Assembly: GCA_016463365.1 (NCBI GenBank)
Contig: JAEMRJ010000010.1
Span: 1-35,064, forward strand
DNA length: 35,064 nucleotides
Reading direction: 5' to 3'
DNA from: Thermoleophilaceae bacterium
Lineage (GTDB): Bacteria; Actinomycetota; Thermoleophilia; Solirubrobacterales; JACPNS01
Shown here: piece by piece, positions 23,585-31,127 of the stretch
Numbering within the stretch: position 1 is the first letter of the stretch
Layout of the letters: each line of letters starts with the position of its first letter
Translations under genes and position numbers: made by a program
The notes under the pieces: generated by a model
Databases searched by the model: none
What the model saw: only the letters and a program-made list of their open reading frames with translations
Told to the model about the DNA's origin: nothing

Positions 23585-25534
23585 TTACCTTGACTTTTTT
23601 GACTTCGGCGCGCTGATCGTCAGCGTCGCACGGTTCGCCGTGAGCTTGGCGTTGCTGGTCGTGCCGGCGACCAGCGACGACTGGAGCTTGAACTTCTTGT
23701 GCACGCCAAGAACGTTCTGGAAGGTCTCATGGGTGCGCACCTCCAGTTTCTGCGTCGTGCCCGGCTTGATACTGAACACGTAGCGAGCGGCCTCCAGATA
23801 TGCAGGCTTGGCAGCAGCCCATCCCGGTCGCTCGGTGTAGGCCTTGGCATTGACCTTCTTGGCTGTCCGGAAGACCAGTCGGCCTGAGCATTTCGAAACC
23901 GCGGCGGCTGGGCAGGACATCGTGATCTTGAACGCGCCCTTCCTTGAGATTGTCGCGTTCTGGGAGCGCAGCTTCAACTTCAGGAATCCCAACTGGACGT
24001 TGAACTGCATTGCCGTGCTGGCAGAGGCGCCCGACCTGTCTGTGACCGTCAGCTGGACCGTGTGTGGTCCGTCGACGATGAACATCTTCTGCGTGACCAC
24101 GCCGCTGACTCCGGGCGAGCCGTCGAATTTCCAGTCGTAGGTCATCGCGTCGCCCTCGGCGTCGGTCGATGCGGCCGCCGAGAAAATTGTGCTTGAAGTG
24201 GTGGAGGGCACAGTTGTGACAACTTGGATCCTTGGCACGGGAACGGAGTTCTGAACCTCGTACGCGCCGATGTCGCGGATCAGGCCGGCACCGCGACTGA
24301 CCACTCGCGACTGGTCGCTGGCGTCGGTTCCGCTGTCATTGCTGTTGGGCTGCGCCGGATCGCCCGCGTCAACAAGTGCCGAGGCGAGAGCAAGGCGGTA
24401 GTCGCCTCCCGCGGCATTCACAAAACCCATGCCCGATTCGGCCATCACACTGCTGCTCGGAACCGTTGTCGCGCCGGTCGTGGTTCCGTTGTATCTCGAG
24501 TATGCGAACTCGATTGAAGATCCGGCGTCGGTCGCATCGCCCGCAGTGGCAAACCCAGAGATGATTGAGCTGTTGACCAGGATGGCCTGTGTCGTGGTCG
24601 GTCCCGAAGCGTTGGCCGCGACGCCGGTTGTCCCGGCGCCGCCACCAATCAACGTGCAGTTGTCCACACGCACTTCGTTCGTCTCGCCGCTCGTGGAATT
24701 TGCTCCCACGGCCTTCCCCCCGGAATTCTCGGCGCTTATTGTTGAAGGCAGGATCGCGCTGCTTGACACCGTGCCGCTGGAAGACGAGCTGACCACGCCG
24801 TTGGCGCTGCGGCTCGTCATGCGGCGGACCTTGAAATTCAGTGCCTTCGTCAGTGAAACGGCGTTGGTGGCGTGAGTGACAGTGACGTCGTCGACGGTCG
24901 CGCTGGTCGAACTGTCGACAACCACGGCGCTGGATGTACCGCCGCCGAGATTGATCGTGGAACTGCGCACACGCGGGCTGGCCTCACTCACGACGATTCC
25001 ACGACTGTCGTCGGCGGCGGGGCCATTGATCGAGATGTTTCTGATCAGCTGACCGCCGAGTGTGGCGAGGATCCCAGTCAGCCCCGTAGAGGCGGGCATG
25101 TCGATCTGAAGATTGTCGAACGTCGTGTTCGAGTTGGATGTGGTTATGACACTGGTACCGGGCGCATAGGCGGGTGCTGCGTCAATCGTGATGATCGGTC
25201 TGGAGCCGCCCACGCCGAGGAGTGCGACCGGCTTGTTCTGAAAATCGATGCCGCTCGGGCTGGAGTATGTCCCGGGCAGGATGTAGATCGTGTTCAAGTC
25301 GTTGCCGAGCGAAGCTACGTTGACGTCCTTGAGGTCGTCCTCGTGCGCCCATCCGACCGGGCAGCTGTTCGTCGGGTCGTTGCCGACGCAGAGGAATGAC
25401 GGTGCTGCGGCGGCGTCGGTGGCACCCGCAATCGCCAGGAGCAGTGTGGCCGCGCACAAGATTGTCGCGAGTCTCCATCCATGGACCCGGACCGTGCGTC
25501 CGAGCGGCCGTTGATTGCTCATTGCTTTATTCAT
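23585..25534 (-). CDS. Secreted right-handed beta-helix protein with PKD-like domain
   Basis: Exported protein of about 649 residues. The signal peptide (RLATILCAATLLLAIAGATDAAAA) ends near residue 44. Residues about 60-425 have the short repeated Ser/Thr/Asn/Val strands of a parallel beta-helix (TTFDNLQIDM, VRSSTINLGG, NEVRVDNCTLIGG), as in Pel-like or CSLREA-type surface proteins. A PKD-like domain (about 430-512) contains STDAEGDAMTYDWKFDG and DGPHTVQLTVTDRSG. The last 135 residues form an Ig-like module ending in the basic tail APKSKKSR. The start is uncertain among ATGs at 25540, 25534 and 25522. It is divergent from a TetR regulator. No enzymatic motif is recognised. Confidence 0.83.
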   Translation of the reverse strand: MNKAMSNQRPLGRTVRVHGWRLATILCAATLLLAIAGATDAAAAPSFLCVGNDPTNSCPVGWAHEDDLKDVNVASLGNDLNTIYILPGTYSSPSGIDFQNKPVALLGVGGSRPIITIDAAPAYAPGTSVITTSNSNTTFDNLQIDMPASTGLTGILATLGGQLIRNISINGPAADDSRGIVVSEASPRVRSSTINLGGGTSSAVVVDSSTSATVDDVTVTHATNAVSLTKALNFKVRRMTSRSANGVVSSSSSGTVSSSAILPSTISAENSGGKAVGANSTSGETNEVRVDNCTLIGGGAGTTGVAANASGPTTTQAILVNSSIISGFATAGDATDAGSSIEFAYSRYNGTTTGATTVPSSSVMAESGMGFVNAAGGDYRLALASALVDAGDPAQPNSNDSGTDASDQSRVVSRGAGLIRDIGAYEVQNSVPVPRIQVVTTVPSTTSSTIFSAAASTDAEGDAMTYDWKFDGSPGVSGVVTQKMFIVDGPHTVQLTVTDRSGASASTAMQFNVQLGFLKLKLRSQNATISRKGAFKITMSCPAAAVSKCSGRLVFRTAKKVNAKAYTERPGWAAAKPAYLEAARYVFSIKPGTTQKLEVRTHETFQNVLGVHKKFKLQSSLVAGTTSNAKLTANRATLTISAPKSKKSR

Positions 25535-25588
25535 CCCCATTGATCCGAACGTGGGACCGTCCGTGCTCGTGCACAACATAGGGGAGGA

Positions 25589-25600
25589 ACGAGCGCTCGT
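25589..25600. promoter_or_regulatory. Perfect 12-base palindrome ACGAGCGCTCGT, candidate TetR operator
   Basis: The palindrome sits in the 151-base divergent region between the beta-helix gene (ATG 25534) and the TetR gene (ATG 25686). On the minus strand TATGTT (25580-25575) is a possible -10 of the beta-helix gene; on the plus strand TATAAC (25661-25666) is a possible -10 of the TetR gene. A palindrome upstream of both fits control of the neighbour by the TetR protein. Confidence 0.5.
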
Positions 25601-25647
25601 CAAGTCGGTCGCAGAGGACGATACAGCTCCCTGAACCTCTGATAACC

Positions 25648-25669
25648 GGACTACTGTCCATATAACAGT
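25648..25669 (+). promoter_or_regulatory. TetR gene promoter with overlapping inverted repeats
   Basis: TATAAC (25661-25666) is a good -10, 20 bases before the ATG at 25686. Two inverted repeats overlap it: GGAC..GTCC (25648-25659) and ACTGT..ACAGT (25653-25669). The first resembles the paired CGGACT..AGTCCG sites upstream of yceI (ten of 14 bases agree). Confidence 0.4.
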
Positions 25670-25685
25670 GGAGAATTCTCCTGAC

Positions 25686-26336
25686 ATGCCTGAGCGGATC
25701 ACGCCGATTGAAGGACTGAGACCTGCGTCCGGCCACAGCGGGCTTCCGGTTCTTGGCGTAGACCCGTGTGAACGCGCGGACGCCAAGCGCAATCGCGCGA
25801 AAATCATCGCCGCAGCCGAGCTGCTCTTTGCTGAGCGCGGGGCGGAGGCGGTCTCCATGGATGCAGTCGCGGAGGCGGCGGGCGTGGGCAAAGGAACGCT
25901 TTACCGCCGGTTCGGCGATCGCTCCGGACTTGCCCGCGCAATTCTCGATGAGCGCGACCGTGAGTTTCAGGAGAAGTTGATTCGCGGCGAGCCGCCGCTG
26001 GGTCCTGGCGCAGACCCTGTCGACCGCCTCGTCGCGTTCGGCGTCGGCGTGATCGAGCTGATCTCCGAGTACGGAGATCTGATCATGGCGGCGCAGATCG
26101 GCAAGGCCGGCGCGCGCTTCTCGGGTCCGGTCTACGCGACTTATCGCATGCACGTGCACCGCCTGCTGCGCGACATCGATCCGCGCATCAACGCTGACTA
26201 CTTGTCTGATGTCCTGCTGTCGACGCTGAACGCCGAGATGTTCGCCTTCTGGCATGCTGACGTCGGGCTTGACAAGGCGCAGATCACCGACGGCTTTCGC
26301 CAGCTCGTGACTTCGATCGCCACGAGCTTGAACTAG
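25686..26336 (+). CDS. TetR family transcriptional regulator
   Basis: TetR-family repressor of 216 residues. After a 35-residue lead the DNA-binding domain reads AKIIAAAELLFAERGAEAVSMDAVAEAAGVGKGTLYRRFGDRSGL, with the helix-turn-helix at about 56-80. A C-terminal ligand domain follows (ELISEYGDLIMAAQIGKAG). I prefer ATG 25686 to GTG 25668 because the probable transcript start falls between them. The stop codon TAG abuts the stop codon of the convergent membrane protein with no gap. Likely targets are itself and the divergent beta-helix gene. Confidence 0.92.
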   Translation: MPERITPIEGLRPASGHSGLPVLGVDPCERADAKRNRAKIIAAAELLFAERGAEAVSMDAVAEAAGVGKGTLYRRFGDRSGLARAILDERDREFQEKLIRGEPPLGPGADPVDRLVAFGVGVIELISEYGDLIMAAQIGKAGARFSGPVYATYRMHVHRLLRDIDPRINADYLSDVLLSTLNAEMFAFWHADVGLDKAQITDGFRQLVTSIATSLN

Positions 26337-27857
26337 TTACTCACCAGCCGCGTACTGGACGATCGAACGGTCAATCAGCCATTCGACCGGCGCCCGGTCG
26401 TCGATGTAGACGTCTCCGTCGGTCGGCGCCATCATCAGGCGCGACGCCTCACGGCGACCGGTCGGTGCGAGCTCGGGGATGCCGGCTGTGCCGCGCACCA
26501 CGAGGGCGGGCTGAACAGGCGAGTCCGAGGCCACGAGCATTGAGTTGGTGGGGCGTGTGTGGTCGATCCAGACGTGCTGGAACTCTTCAGCCATTGTCGC
26601 CGCCAGCACTCGCTCGAGCACTTCGCTGCCAACCGGATGTCCGACGTTCACCACGACGGTGCCGTTGTGGCGCAGCCGGTCGCGGGCCAGCGCGAAGAAT
26701 TCGCGAGTAGTCAGGTAGAAGGGAATGTAGGGCTGACGGTAAGCATCGAGGATCAGCGCGTCGTAGCGCTTGTCGGTGGCGCGAAGATATGGCCGCGCAT
26801 CGGCGGTGTGGGCAGTGAAGTTCTTGTCCTTCAGGCCGAAATAGCTACGACCGACGCCGGCAAGCTCGCCGTCAATGTCCACACCGTCAACCTGAGTCTC
26901 GGGGAAAAACTCGGCGAAGGCGCGCGCCGTGGTGCCGGCTGCGTTGCCGAGGATCGCAACACGAGCGGGCGGCTTCGCGGTGGTGGCCAACGGAAGCACG
27001 AGTGCTGCGTCCCAGTAGTCGTTGGTCAGCACGGTGGTGGGCTGGTAGAACGAGTGACGCGACTGCCCCTCGTTGAGCTCGAGCGTGCGCGAACCACTCG
27101 CGCCCTCGATGACGCGCAGATACTGCGACGCCGATTCGTCTTCAAAGATCACCTTCCCGGCAGTACTGCTCGGCTTGATCGCGCTCTGCGGAATCACGAA
27201 GAGCACCGCGATGACCACCGGGAGGACTGCCCAACGCGGGCGGCGAGCGACGCCGATCAGCCCCACCAGCGCAAGCGTCAGCGCGAAGAGCAGAAAGGTC
27301 CGTCGTGTGCCGATCCCCGGGACCAGTACGAGCGCGCAGAGCAGCGTTCCGACCAGGCTGCCGGCCGTTCCCAGTGCGTAGAGCCGACCGGCGAGCTTGC
27401 CGGCGTCGAGCTTGTCAACCTGCTCGATGCCGATGCGCAGCGCCCAGGGCGCGACCGTGCCAAGCACGAGCACCGGCACCGCGAGCAGCAGCAGCGTCGC
27501 CAGCAGCGAACCCACGAAAGCACCTGCCGAGACGCTGTCGAGCGCCTCGACGCCGACGTCCAGCAGTGGCCTGGCGACGAACGGAAGTGCTGCTGTCAGG
27601 GCTGCACCGATCATCACCGCGGCGCAGAGGTCGGCCATGTGCGGGCGTCGATCGCCGATCCTTCCGCCCAGCCAGTAGCCGACGGAAAGCGCCACGAGCA
27701 CGACACCGATCGTGTTGGCCCAGACGACTTCTGATGCGCCGAAATATGGCGCGAGCAGGCGAACGGCTGCGATCTCAATACCGAGCGCGGCGGCACCCAC
27801 GACGAAGACGAGCAGAGAGAGGGGAGGCCTTGGTGGCCTTGGCGCGGGCTCGGTCAT
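26337..27857 (-). CDS. Polytopic membrane protein with spermidine-synthase-like domain
   Basis: Fused protein of 506 residues. The N-terminal half has about six to seven membrane helices (SLLVFVVGAAALGIEIAAVRLLAPYFG, VVLVALSVGYWLGG, LLATLLLLAVPVLVLG, LPVVIAVLFVIPQSAI). From about residue 230 it turns into a Rossmann methyltransferase fold of the spermidine synthase family: RTLELNEGQSRHSFY, VAILGNAAGTTARAF, VDGVDIDGELAGVGRSYFGL, and YDALILDAYRQPYIPFYLTTREFF. Such fusions are widespread in bacteria and their reaction is mostly unknown; aminopropyl transfer is not proven. The ATG at 27857 is preferred to GTG 27863. The polyamine theme would pair with the decarboxylase at 1622, but only by inference. 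Confidence 0.87.
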   Translation of the reverse strand: MTEPAPRPPRPPLSLLVFVVGAAALGIEIAAVRLLAPYFGASEVVWANTIGVVLVALSVGYWLGGRIGDRRPHMADLCAAVMIGAALTAALPFVARPLLDVGVEALDSVSAGAFVGSLLATLLLLAVPVLVLGTVAPWALRIGIEQVDKLDAGKLAGRLYALGTAGSLVGTLLCALVLVPGIGTRRTFLLFALTLALVGLIGVARRPRWAVLPVVIAVLFVIPQSAIKPSSTAGKVIFEDESASQYLRVIEGASGSRTLELNEGQSRHSFYQPTTVLTNDYWDAALVLPLATTAKPPARVAILGNAAGTTARAFAEFFPETQVDGVDIDGELAGVGRSYFGLKDKNFTAHTADARPYLRATDKRYDALILDAYRQPYIPFYLTTREFFALARDRLRHNGTVVVNVGHPVGSEVLERVLAATMAEEFQHVWIDHTRPTNSMLVASDSPVQPALVVRGTAGIPELAPTGRREASRLMMAPTDGDVYIDDRAPVEWLIDRSIVQYAAGE

Positions 27858-27924
27858 TGGCACGCGAGCGTAGTGGCGATGCCGGTTGTCGGTGCCGCCC
27901 GGGTCAACATGCTCACAACATAAA

Positions 27925-27968
27925 CGGACTGTAGTCCGCTACTCTTCCAAGAAACGGACTGAAGTCCG
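27925..27968 (+). promoter_or_regulatory. Two matching palindromes CGGACT-N2-AGTCCG, 30 bases apart
   Basis: At 27925-27938 and 27955-27968 the sequence CGGACT..AGTCCG is repeated, each preceded by AAA and with G as the first spacer base. Centre spacing is 30 bases, about three helical turns, so two repressor dimers would bind the same face. They lie 46 bases before the yceI start and 68 bases before the divergent membrane-protein start. This is a strong candidate operator pair for the yceI / FMN-reductase operon. Confidence 0.7.
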
Positions 27969-28013
27969 ATTGGAATTCAAGGGTTTCTCTGAAACCAACA
28001 GGAGATGATTGAG

Positions 28014-28550
28014 ATGAGCACCCAGGCAGCGACTGCAGCAGGCGTATGGAACGCAGACAAGATCCACTCGTCGGTTCGTTATGAGATTGAGCACAACGGC
28101 TCTGCGGCATACCGCGGCAGCTTCGAGAGCATTGACGGCAAGCTCGAGTACTCCGACCAGGGCGTCAGCCTCACCGGCGTCGTCGACCTCGCCAGCAACG
28201 ATCTGAAGGACGAGCAGCAGCGCGGTCACGTGCTCAGCCCGGACTTCTTCGACGCCGAGCGGTACCCGTCGGCCGAGTACAGGTCGACCGACGTCCAGAT
28301 CGACGGACAGCAGGTGACGATCGTCGGTGAGCTGACACTCAAGGGTCAGACCCGCGAAGTGACTGTGAGCGGAACGATCGGCGAGCCCGGTCCGAATCTC
28401 GGCGGCACCGAGACGATTCCGGTGCACCTCGAGACCACGATCAACCGTCAGGACTACGGCGTCTCATGGAACACCGAGCTGCCCAACGGCAGCAAGGTTC
28501 TCGGTGACGAAGTCAAGATCGAGGTGGTCCTCGAACTGGTTCAGGGCTGA
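28014..28550 (+). CDS. YceI family protein
   Basis: YceI-like lipocalin-fold protein of 178 residues that binds isoprenoid-type lipids in known members. The family N-terminus is WNADKIHSSVRYEIEHNG. The core motifs are VDLASNDLKDEQQRGHVLSPDFFDAERYPSAEYRS and LTLKGQTREVTVSGTI, with the closing strand INRQDYGVSWN. No signal peptide is seen, so this one is cytoplasmic. ATG 28014 has AGGAG nine bases ahead; ATG 28005 is adjacent to the SD and unlikely. The FMN reductase starts four bases after its stop codon, and paired palindromes precede it. Confidence 0.94.
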   Translation: MSTQAATAAGVWNADKIHSSVRYEIEHNGSAAYRGSFESIDGKLEYSDQGVSLTGVVDLASNDLKDEQQRGHVLSPDFFDAERYPSAEYRSTDVQIDGQQVTIVGELTLKGQTREVTVSGTIGEPGPNLGGTETIPVHLETTINRQDYGVSWNTELPNGSKVLGDEVKIEVVLELVQG

Positions 28551-28554
28551 AGCC

Positions 28555-29127
28555 ATGAAGGTCCTCGGAATCACAGGAAGCCTGCGCAAGGACTCGCACA
28601 ACTCCCTCCTGCTCAGCTCCGCGTCACGGGTGATGCCCGTCGACGCGGAGTTGGTGGAGCTTGATGTCGAGGTCCTTCGCCAACTTCCCCACTACGACGA
28701 AGATCTCGACGTGCCGGGTCTGGACAATCTCTGGGTCAGGCGCCTGCGCGAGGAAGTCAGCGGGGCTGACGCGTTGCTGTTTGTGACGCCGGAGTACAAC
28801 GGCGGCCTTCCGTCCGCGATCAAGAATGCGGTCGACTGGGTCTCAAGGCCCAGGCTTGACGCTGCGATCAAGGGTAAGCCGTCGGCTGCGCTCAGCGCCA
28901 GCCCCGGTCAGTTCGGTGGCGTCTGGGCGCAGGATCACCTGCGCAAGGTACTCGCAGTGGCGGGCGCTCGCGTGATCGACGCCGAGTTCGCGGTCGCAAG
29001 AGCCCACGAGGTCCGCGCCGAGTACGGCGACGTCCTTCGGCCCGACGCTGAAGGAGAGCTCGCAGAGATCCTCGAGGCGCTGGTCGAGCAGGCCCGCATC
29101 AACGTGTCGCTCGTCGCAGCTGCCTGA
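28555..29127 (+). CDS. NADPH-dependent FMN reductase family protein
   Basis: Flavodoxin-fold reductase of 190 residues (NADPH-dependent FMN reductase / azoreductase-like). The phosphate-binding loop is GITGSLRKDSHN at 5-16, and the FMN-contact motif TPEYNGGLPSAIKNAVDWVSRP follows at about 75-97. It probably reduces flavins, quinones or chromate-like substrates with NADPH. It forms a two-gene operon with yceI and shares its palindromic operators, which suggests response to an electrophile or oxidant. SD is weak, and coupling to the yceI stop codon is likely. Confidence 0.93.
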   Translation: MKVLGITGSLRKDSHNSLLLSSASRVMPVDAELVELDVEVLRQLPHYDEDLDVPGLDNLWVRRLREEVSGADALLFVTPEYNGGLPSAIKNAVDWVSRPRLDAAIKGKPSAALSASPGQFGGVWAQDHLRKVLAVAGARVIDAEFAVARAHEVRAEYGDVLRPDAEGELAEILEALVEQARINVSLVAAA

Positions 29128-29284
29128 TCTGCCTGAGCGTCCACCAGCGGACGATGTTGGCCATCCCGAGCGTGGTGGCCAGCGTCTGTCCGACTCGGTC
29201 GGTCAGGAAGAATGCGCGAACGCGGCTGGCGGGTGACGGCTTGTATATGGGCGGGCTGCTCACGGGCGAAAACGCTACCGTCAT
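29099..29284 (-). CDS. Possible small basic protein in the FMN-reductase / tig gap
   Basis: A 61-residue reading frame on the minus strand fills the 161-base gap between the FMN reductase and tig genes. The C-terminal two thirds (ASRVRAFFLTDRVGQT, ATTLGMANIVRWWTLRQ, IRQLRRATR) have gene-like composition, GC-rich third positions and a plausible amphipathic helix with two tryptophans. It overlaps the end of the FMN reductase gene by 29 bases and its start abuts the tig start codon on the opposite strand. No family is recognised and no SD is visible, so it could equally be a chance frame. Confidence 0.3.
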   Translation of the reverse strand: MTVAFSPVSSPPIYKPSPASRVRAFFLTDRVGQTLATTLGMANIVRWWTLRQIRQLRRATR

Positions 29285-29288
29285 TGAC

Positions 29289-30689
29289 ATGACCCCAGTA
29301 ACAGTTTCAACTTCAGAGCTCCCCGAAGCGACGGCAAAACTCGAGATCGAGGTCTCGCCCGACGCTGTCGAACACGCAATCGAGCACGCCGTGGAGCACA
29401 TGGCCGGCGAGATCAAGATTCCGGGATTCCGTCAGGGCAAAGTCCCGCCGGAGCTCGCGCGTCAGAAGCTCGGCGACGAGGCAATCTTCGAGCACGCATT
29501 CGACGAGGCCGTCGGCGGTTGGTACGGCGAAGCACTCGATCAGGCTGACATCGCGCCGATCGGATCGCCTTCACTTCAGTCAGTCCCCGCCTGGTCCAAG
29601 GGCGAGCCGCTCACTTTTGAGCTGACCGTTCCGGTCCGTCCGGTGGCCGAAGTTGGCGACTACGCGGGCATCGAGGTGGGCAAGAAGGTGGCCGAGCCGG
29701 ACCTCTCCGCAGTTGACGGCGAACTCGAAACGATGCGCGACCGCTTCAGCAAGCTCGAGGATGTCGACCGCGCCGCGCAGGGCGGCGACTTCGTCGACAT
29801 CAATTTCCTCGGCAAACTCGACGACACCCCGTTCGAGGGTGGCGCCGGCAACGACTACGTGCTCGAGCTCGGATCTGGCCAGTTCATCCCGGGCTTTGAA
29901 GAGCAGTTGGTCGGCGCGAAGGCCGGCGACGACACGCTCGTGAACGTCACGTTCCCGGACGAGTACGGCGCTGAGCATCTTGCCGGCAAGGCAGTCGTCT
30001 TCGAAGTCCATCTCAACTCCGTGAAAGAGAAGACGCTTCCCGAACTCAGCGACGAGTTCGCTTCCGAAAACCTCGGTTACGACACATTGCAGGAGCTCAA
30101 GGACGAGATCACCACCCGCGTCATCGAGCAGGCCGAAAAGGAAGTCGAGCAGGAGTACCGCTGGGCGGTCGTCGACGCCGTGGCCAAGCAGGCCAAGATC
30201 GACATTCCGCACGGCCACATCCACTCACGCGCCCACGAGCTCTGGCATGAACTTGCCAACTCGCTCTACCGCCGCGGGATCGATCCGAACGCGTATCTCC
30301 AGGCCATGGGTCAGAGCGAGCACGACTTCATCGACAGCGCCGAAGGCGACGCCGAGCAGACGATCCGCCGCGAGGCGACGATCGCCGCGCTGATCGAGGT
30401 GCAGGGCGTCTCGATCACCGAAGACGAGATGGTCGACGCGATCGAGCAGGACATGAACGAAGGCCGCGACAAGGCCGAAGAGCAGCTCGCCGCGATCAAG
30501 GAAGCTGGCGGTATCAAGCAGCTCGAGAACGAGCTGAAGGCCCGCAAGGTGATCGACGACCTCGTCTCAAAGGCAACCCCGATCCCGTGGGAGCAGGCTG
30601 AGGCCCGCGAAGCGATCTGGACGCCGGAAAAAGGCGAACCCGAGGGCGAAGGCAAGTCGACCGAAGGGCTCTGGACTCCGGGCTCCTAG
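29289..30689 (+). CDS. tig: Trigger factor (ribosome-associated chaperone and prolyl isomerase)
   Basis: Trigger factor of 466 residues. The ribosome-docking signature GFRQGKVP is at 46-53 in the N-terminal domain. The FKBP-like prolyl isomerase domain lies at about 165-245 (VDINFLGKLDDTPFEGG, LGSGQFIPGFEEQLVGAKAGD). The C-terminal chaperone arms follow (AEKEVEQEYRWAVVDAVAKQAKIDIP). Family members bind nascent chains at the ribosome exit. The C-terminal tail is long and rich in Glu/Gly. The ATG at 29289 is preceded by weak signals only; ATG 29247 is in frame but would add unlikely sequence. tig usually neighbours clpP and clpX, but here the ars genes intervene. Confidence 0.95.
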   Translation: MTPVTVSTSELPEATAKLEIEVSPDAVEHAIEHAVEHMAGEIKIPGFRQGKVPPELARQKLGDEAIFEHAFDEAVGGWYGEALDQADIAPIGSPSLQSVPAWSKGEPLTFELTVPVRPVAEVGDYAGIEVGKKVAEPDLSAVDGELETMRDRFSKLEDVDRAAQGGDFVDINFLGKLDDTPFEGGAGNDYVLELGSGQFIPGFEEQLVGAKAGDDTLVNVTFPDEYGAEHLAGKAVVFEVHLNSVKEKTLPELSDEFASENLGYDTLQELKDEITTRVIEQAEKEVEQEYRWAVVDAVAKQAKIDIPHGHIHSRAHELWHELANSLYRRGIDPNAYLQAMGQSEHDFIDSAEGDAEQTIRREATIAALIEVQGVSITEDEMVDAIEQDMNEGRDKAEEQLAAIKEAGGIKQLENELKARKVIDDLVSKATPIPWEQAEAREAIWTPEKGEPEGEGKSTEGLWTPGS

Positions 30690-30715
30690 CCCGGCGCGCA
30701 GCGTCGCAGGACCGC

Positions 30716-31072
30716 TCAGCTGTCGAGCCAGCCTGAAAACGCTTCGAGCGCGCCAGGGGTCACGTAGTAGTACGCCCACAGCCCTTGGCGCTCCGAGTCG
30801 ACAAGACCTGCGTCGCGCAGTTTCTTCAGGTGGTGGCTGAGCGTCGGCTGCGAGATGTCAAACAGCGGGACGAGTTCGCAGACGCAGACCTTGCCGGCGT
30901 GTTTGCGCAGCACGTCGATCAGCTGAAGGCGGATCGGATCGCCGAGCGCTTTGGCGACGGTGGCGAGGTTCACGGCGCGCTCGCGGTCGACATCGGGGTA
31001 GAAGACCGGCTCGCAACACGGCTCGCCAGGCGGCCGTTTGGTCTTGGGCGTCAATTCCATATCGACGTTCAT
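30716..31072 (-). CDS. arsR: ArsR/SmtB family arsenic-responsive repressor
   Basis: Winged-helix metalloregulator of 118 residues. The As(III)-sensing motif VCVCEL (C63, C65) lies at the start of the recognition region, as in E. coli-type ArsR. The DNA helix is FDISQPTLSHHLKKLRDAGLV. An extra CC pair (C19, C20 in GEPCCEPVFY) may supply a further ligand. Known ArsR repressors leave DNA when they bind trivalent arsenic. It is divergent from the GAPDH gene with 55 bases between. The ATG at 31072 follows a -10 like TATTCT by about seven bases, suggesting a leaderless mRNA; ATG 31060 is the alternative. Confidence 0.93.
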   Translation of the reverse strand: MNVDMELTPKTKRPPGEPCCEPVFYPDVDRERAVNLATVAKALGDPIRLQLIDVLRKHAGKVCVCELVPLFDISQPTLSHHLKKLRDAGLVDSERQGLWAYYYVTPGALEAFSGWLDS

Positions 31073-31073
31073 G

Positions 31074-31118
31074 GATATGAGAATATCGATTGAATCGGTG
31101 TTTGTCGATGGATAAGAT
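31074..31118. promoter_or_regulatory. ars divergent promoter and ArsR operator
   Basis: On the plus strand TTGAAT (31090-31095) and TAAGAT (31113-31118) are separated by exactly 17 bases, a near-consensus promoter ending ten bases before the GAPDH ATG. An inverted repeat GATAT-N4-ATATC (31074-31087) sits between this -35 and the arsR start codon and is placed to block both promoters. It is the probable ArsR operator. Confidence 0.65.
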
Positions 31119-31127
31119 GGCCGCATC

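Noticed and set aside
25668..25686. GTG 25668 as start of the TetR gene
   Set aside because: It lies only two bases after the likely -10 (TATAAC 25661-25666), so the transcript would start downstream of it; ATG 25686 fits better.
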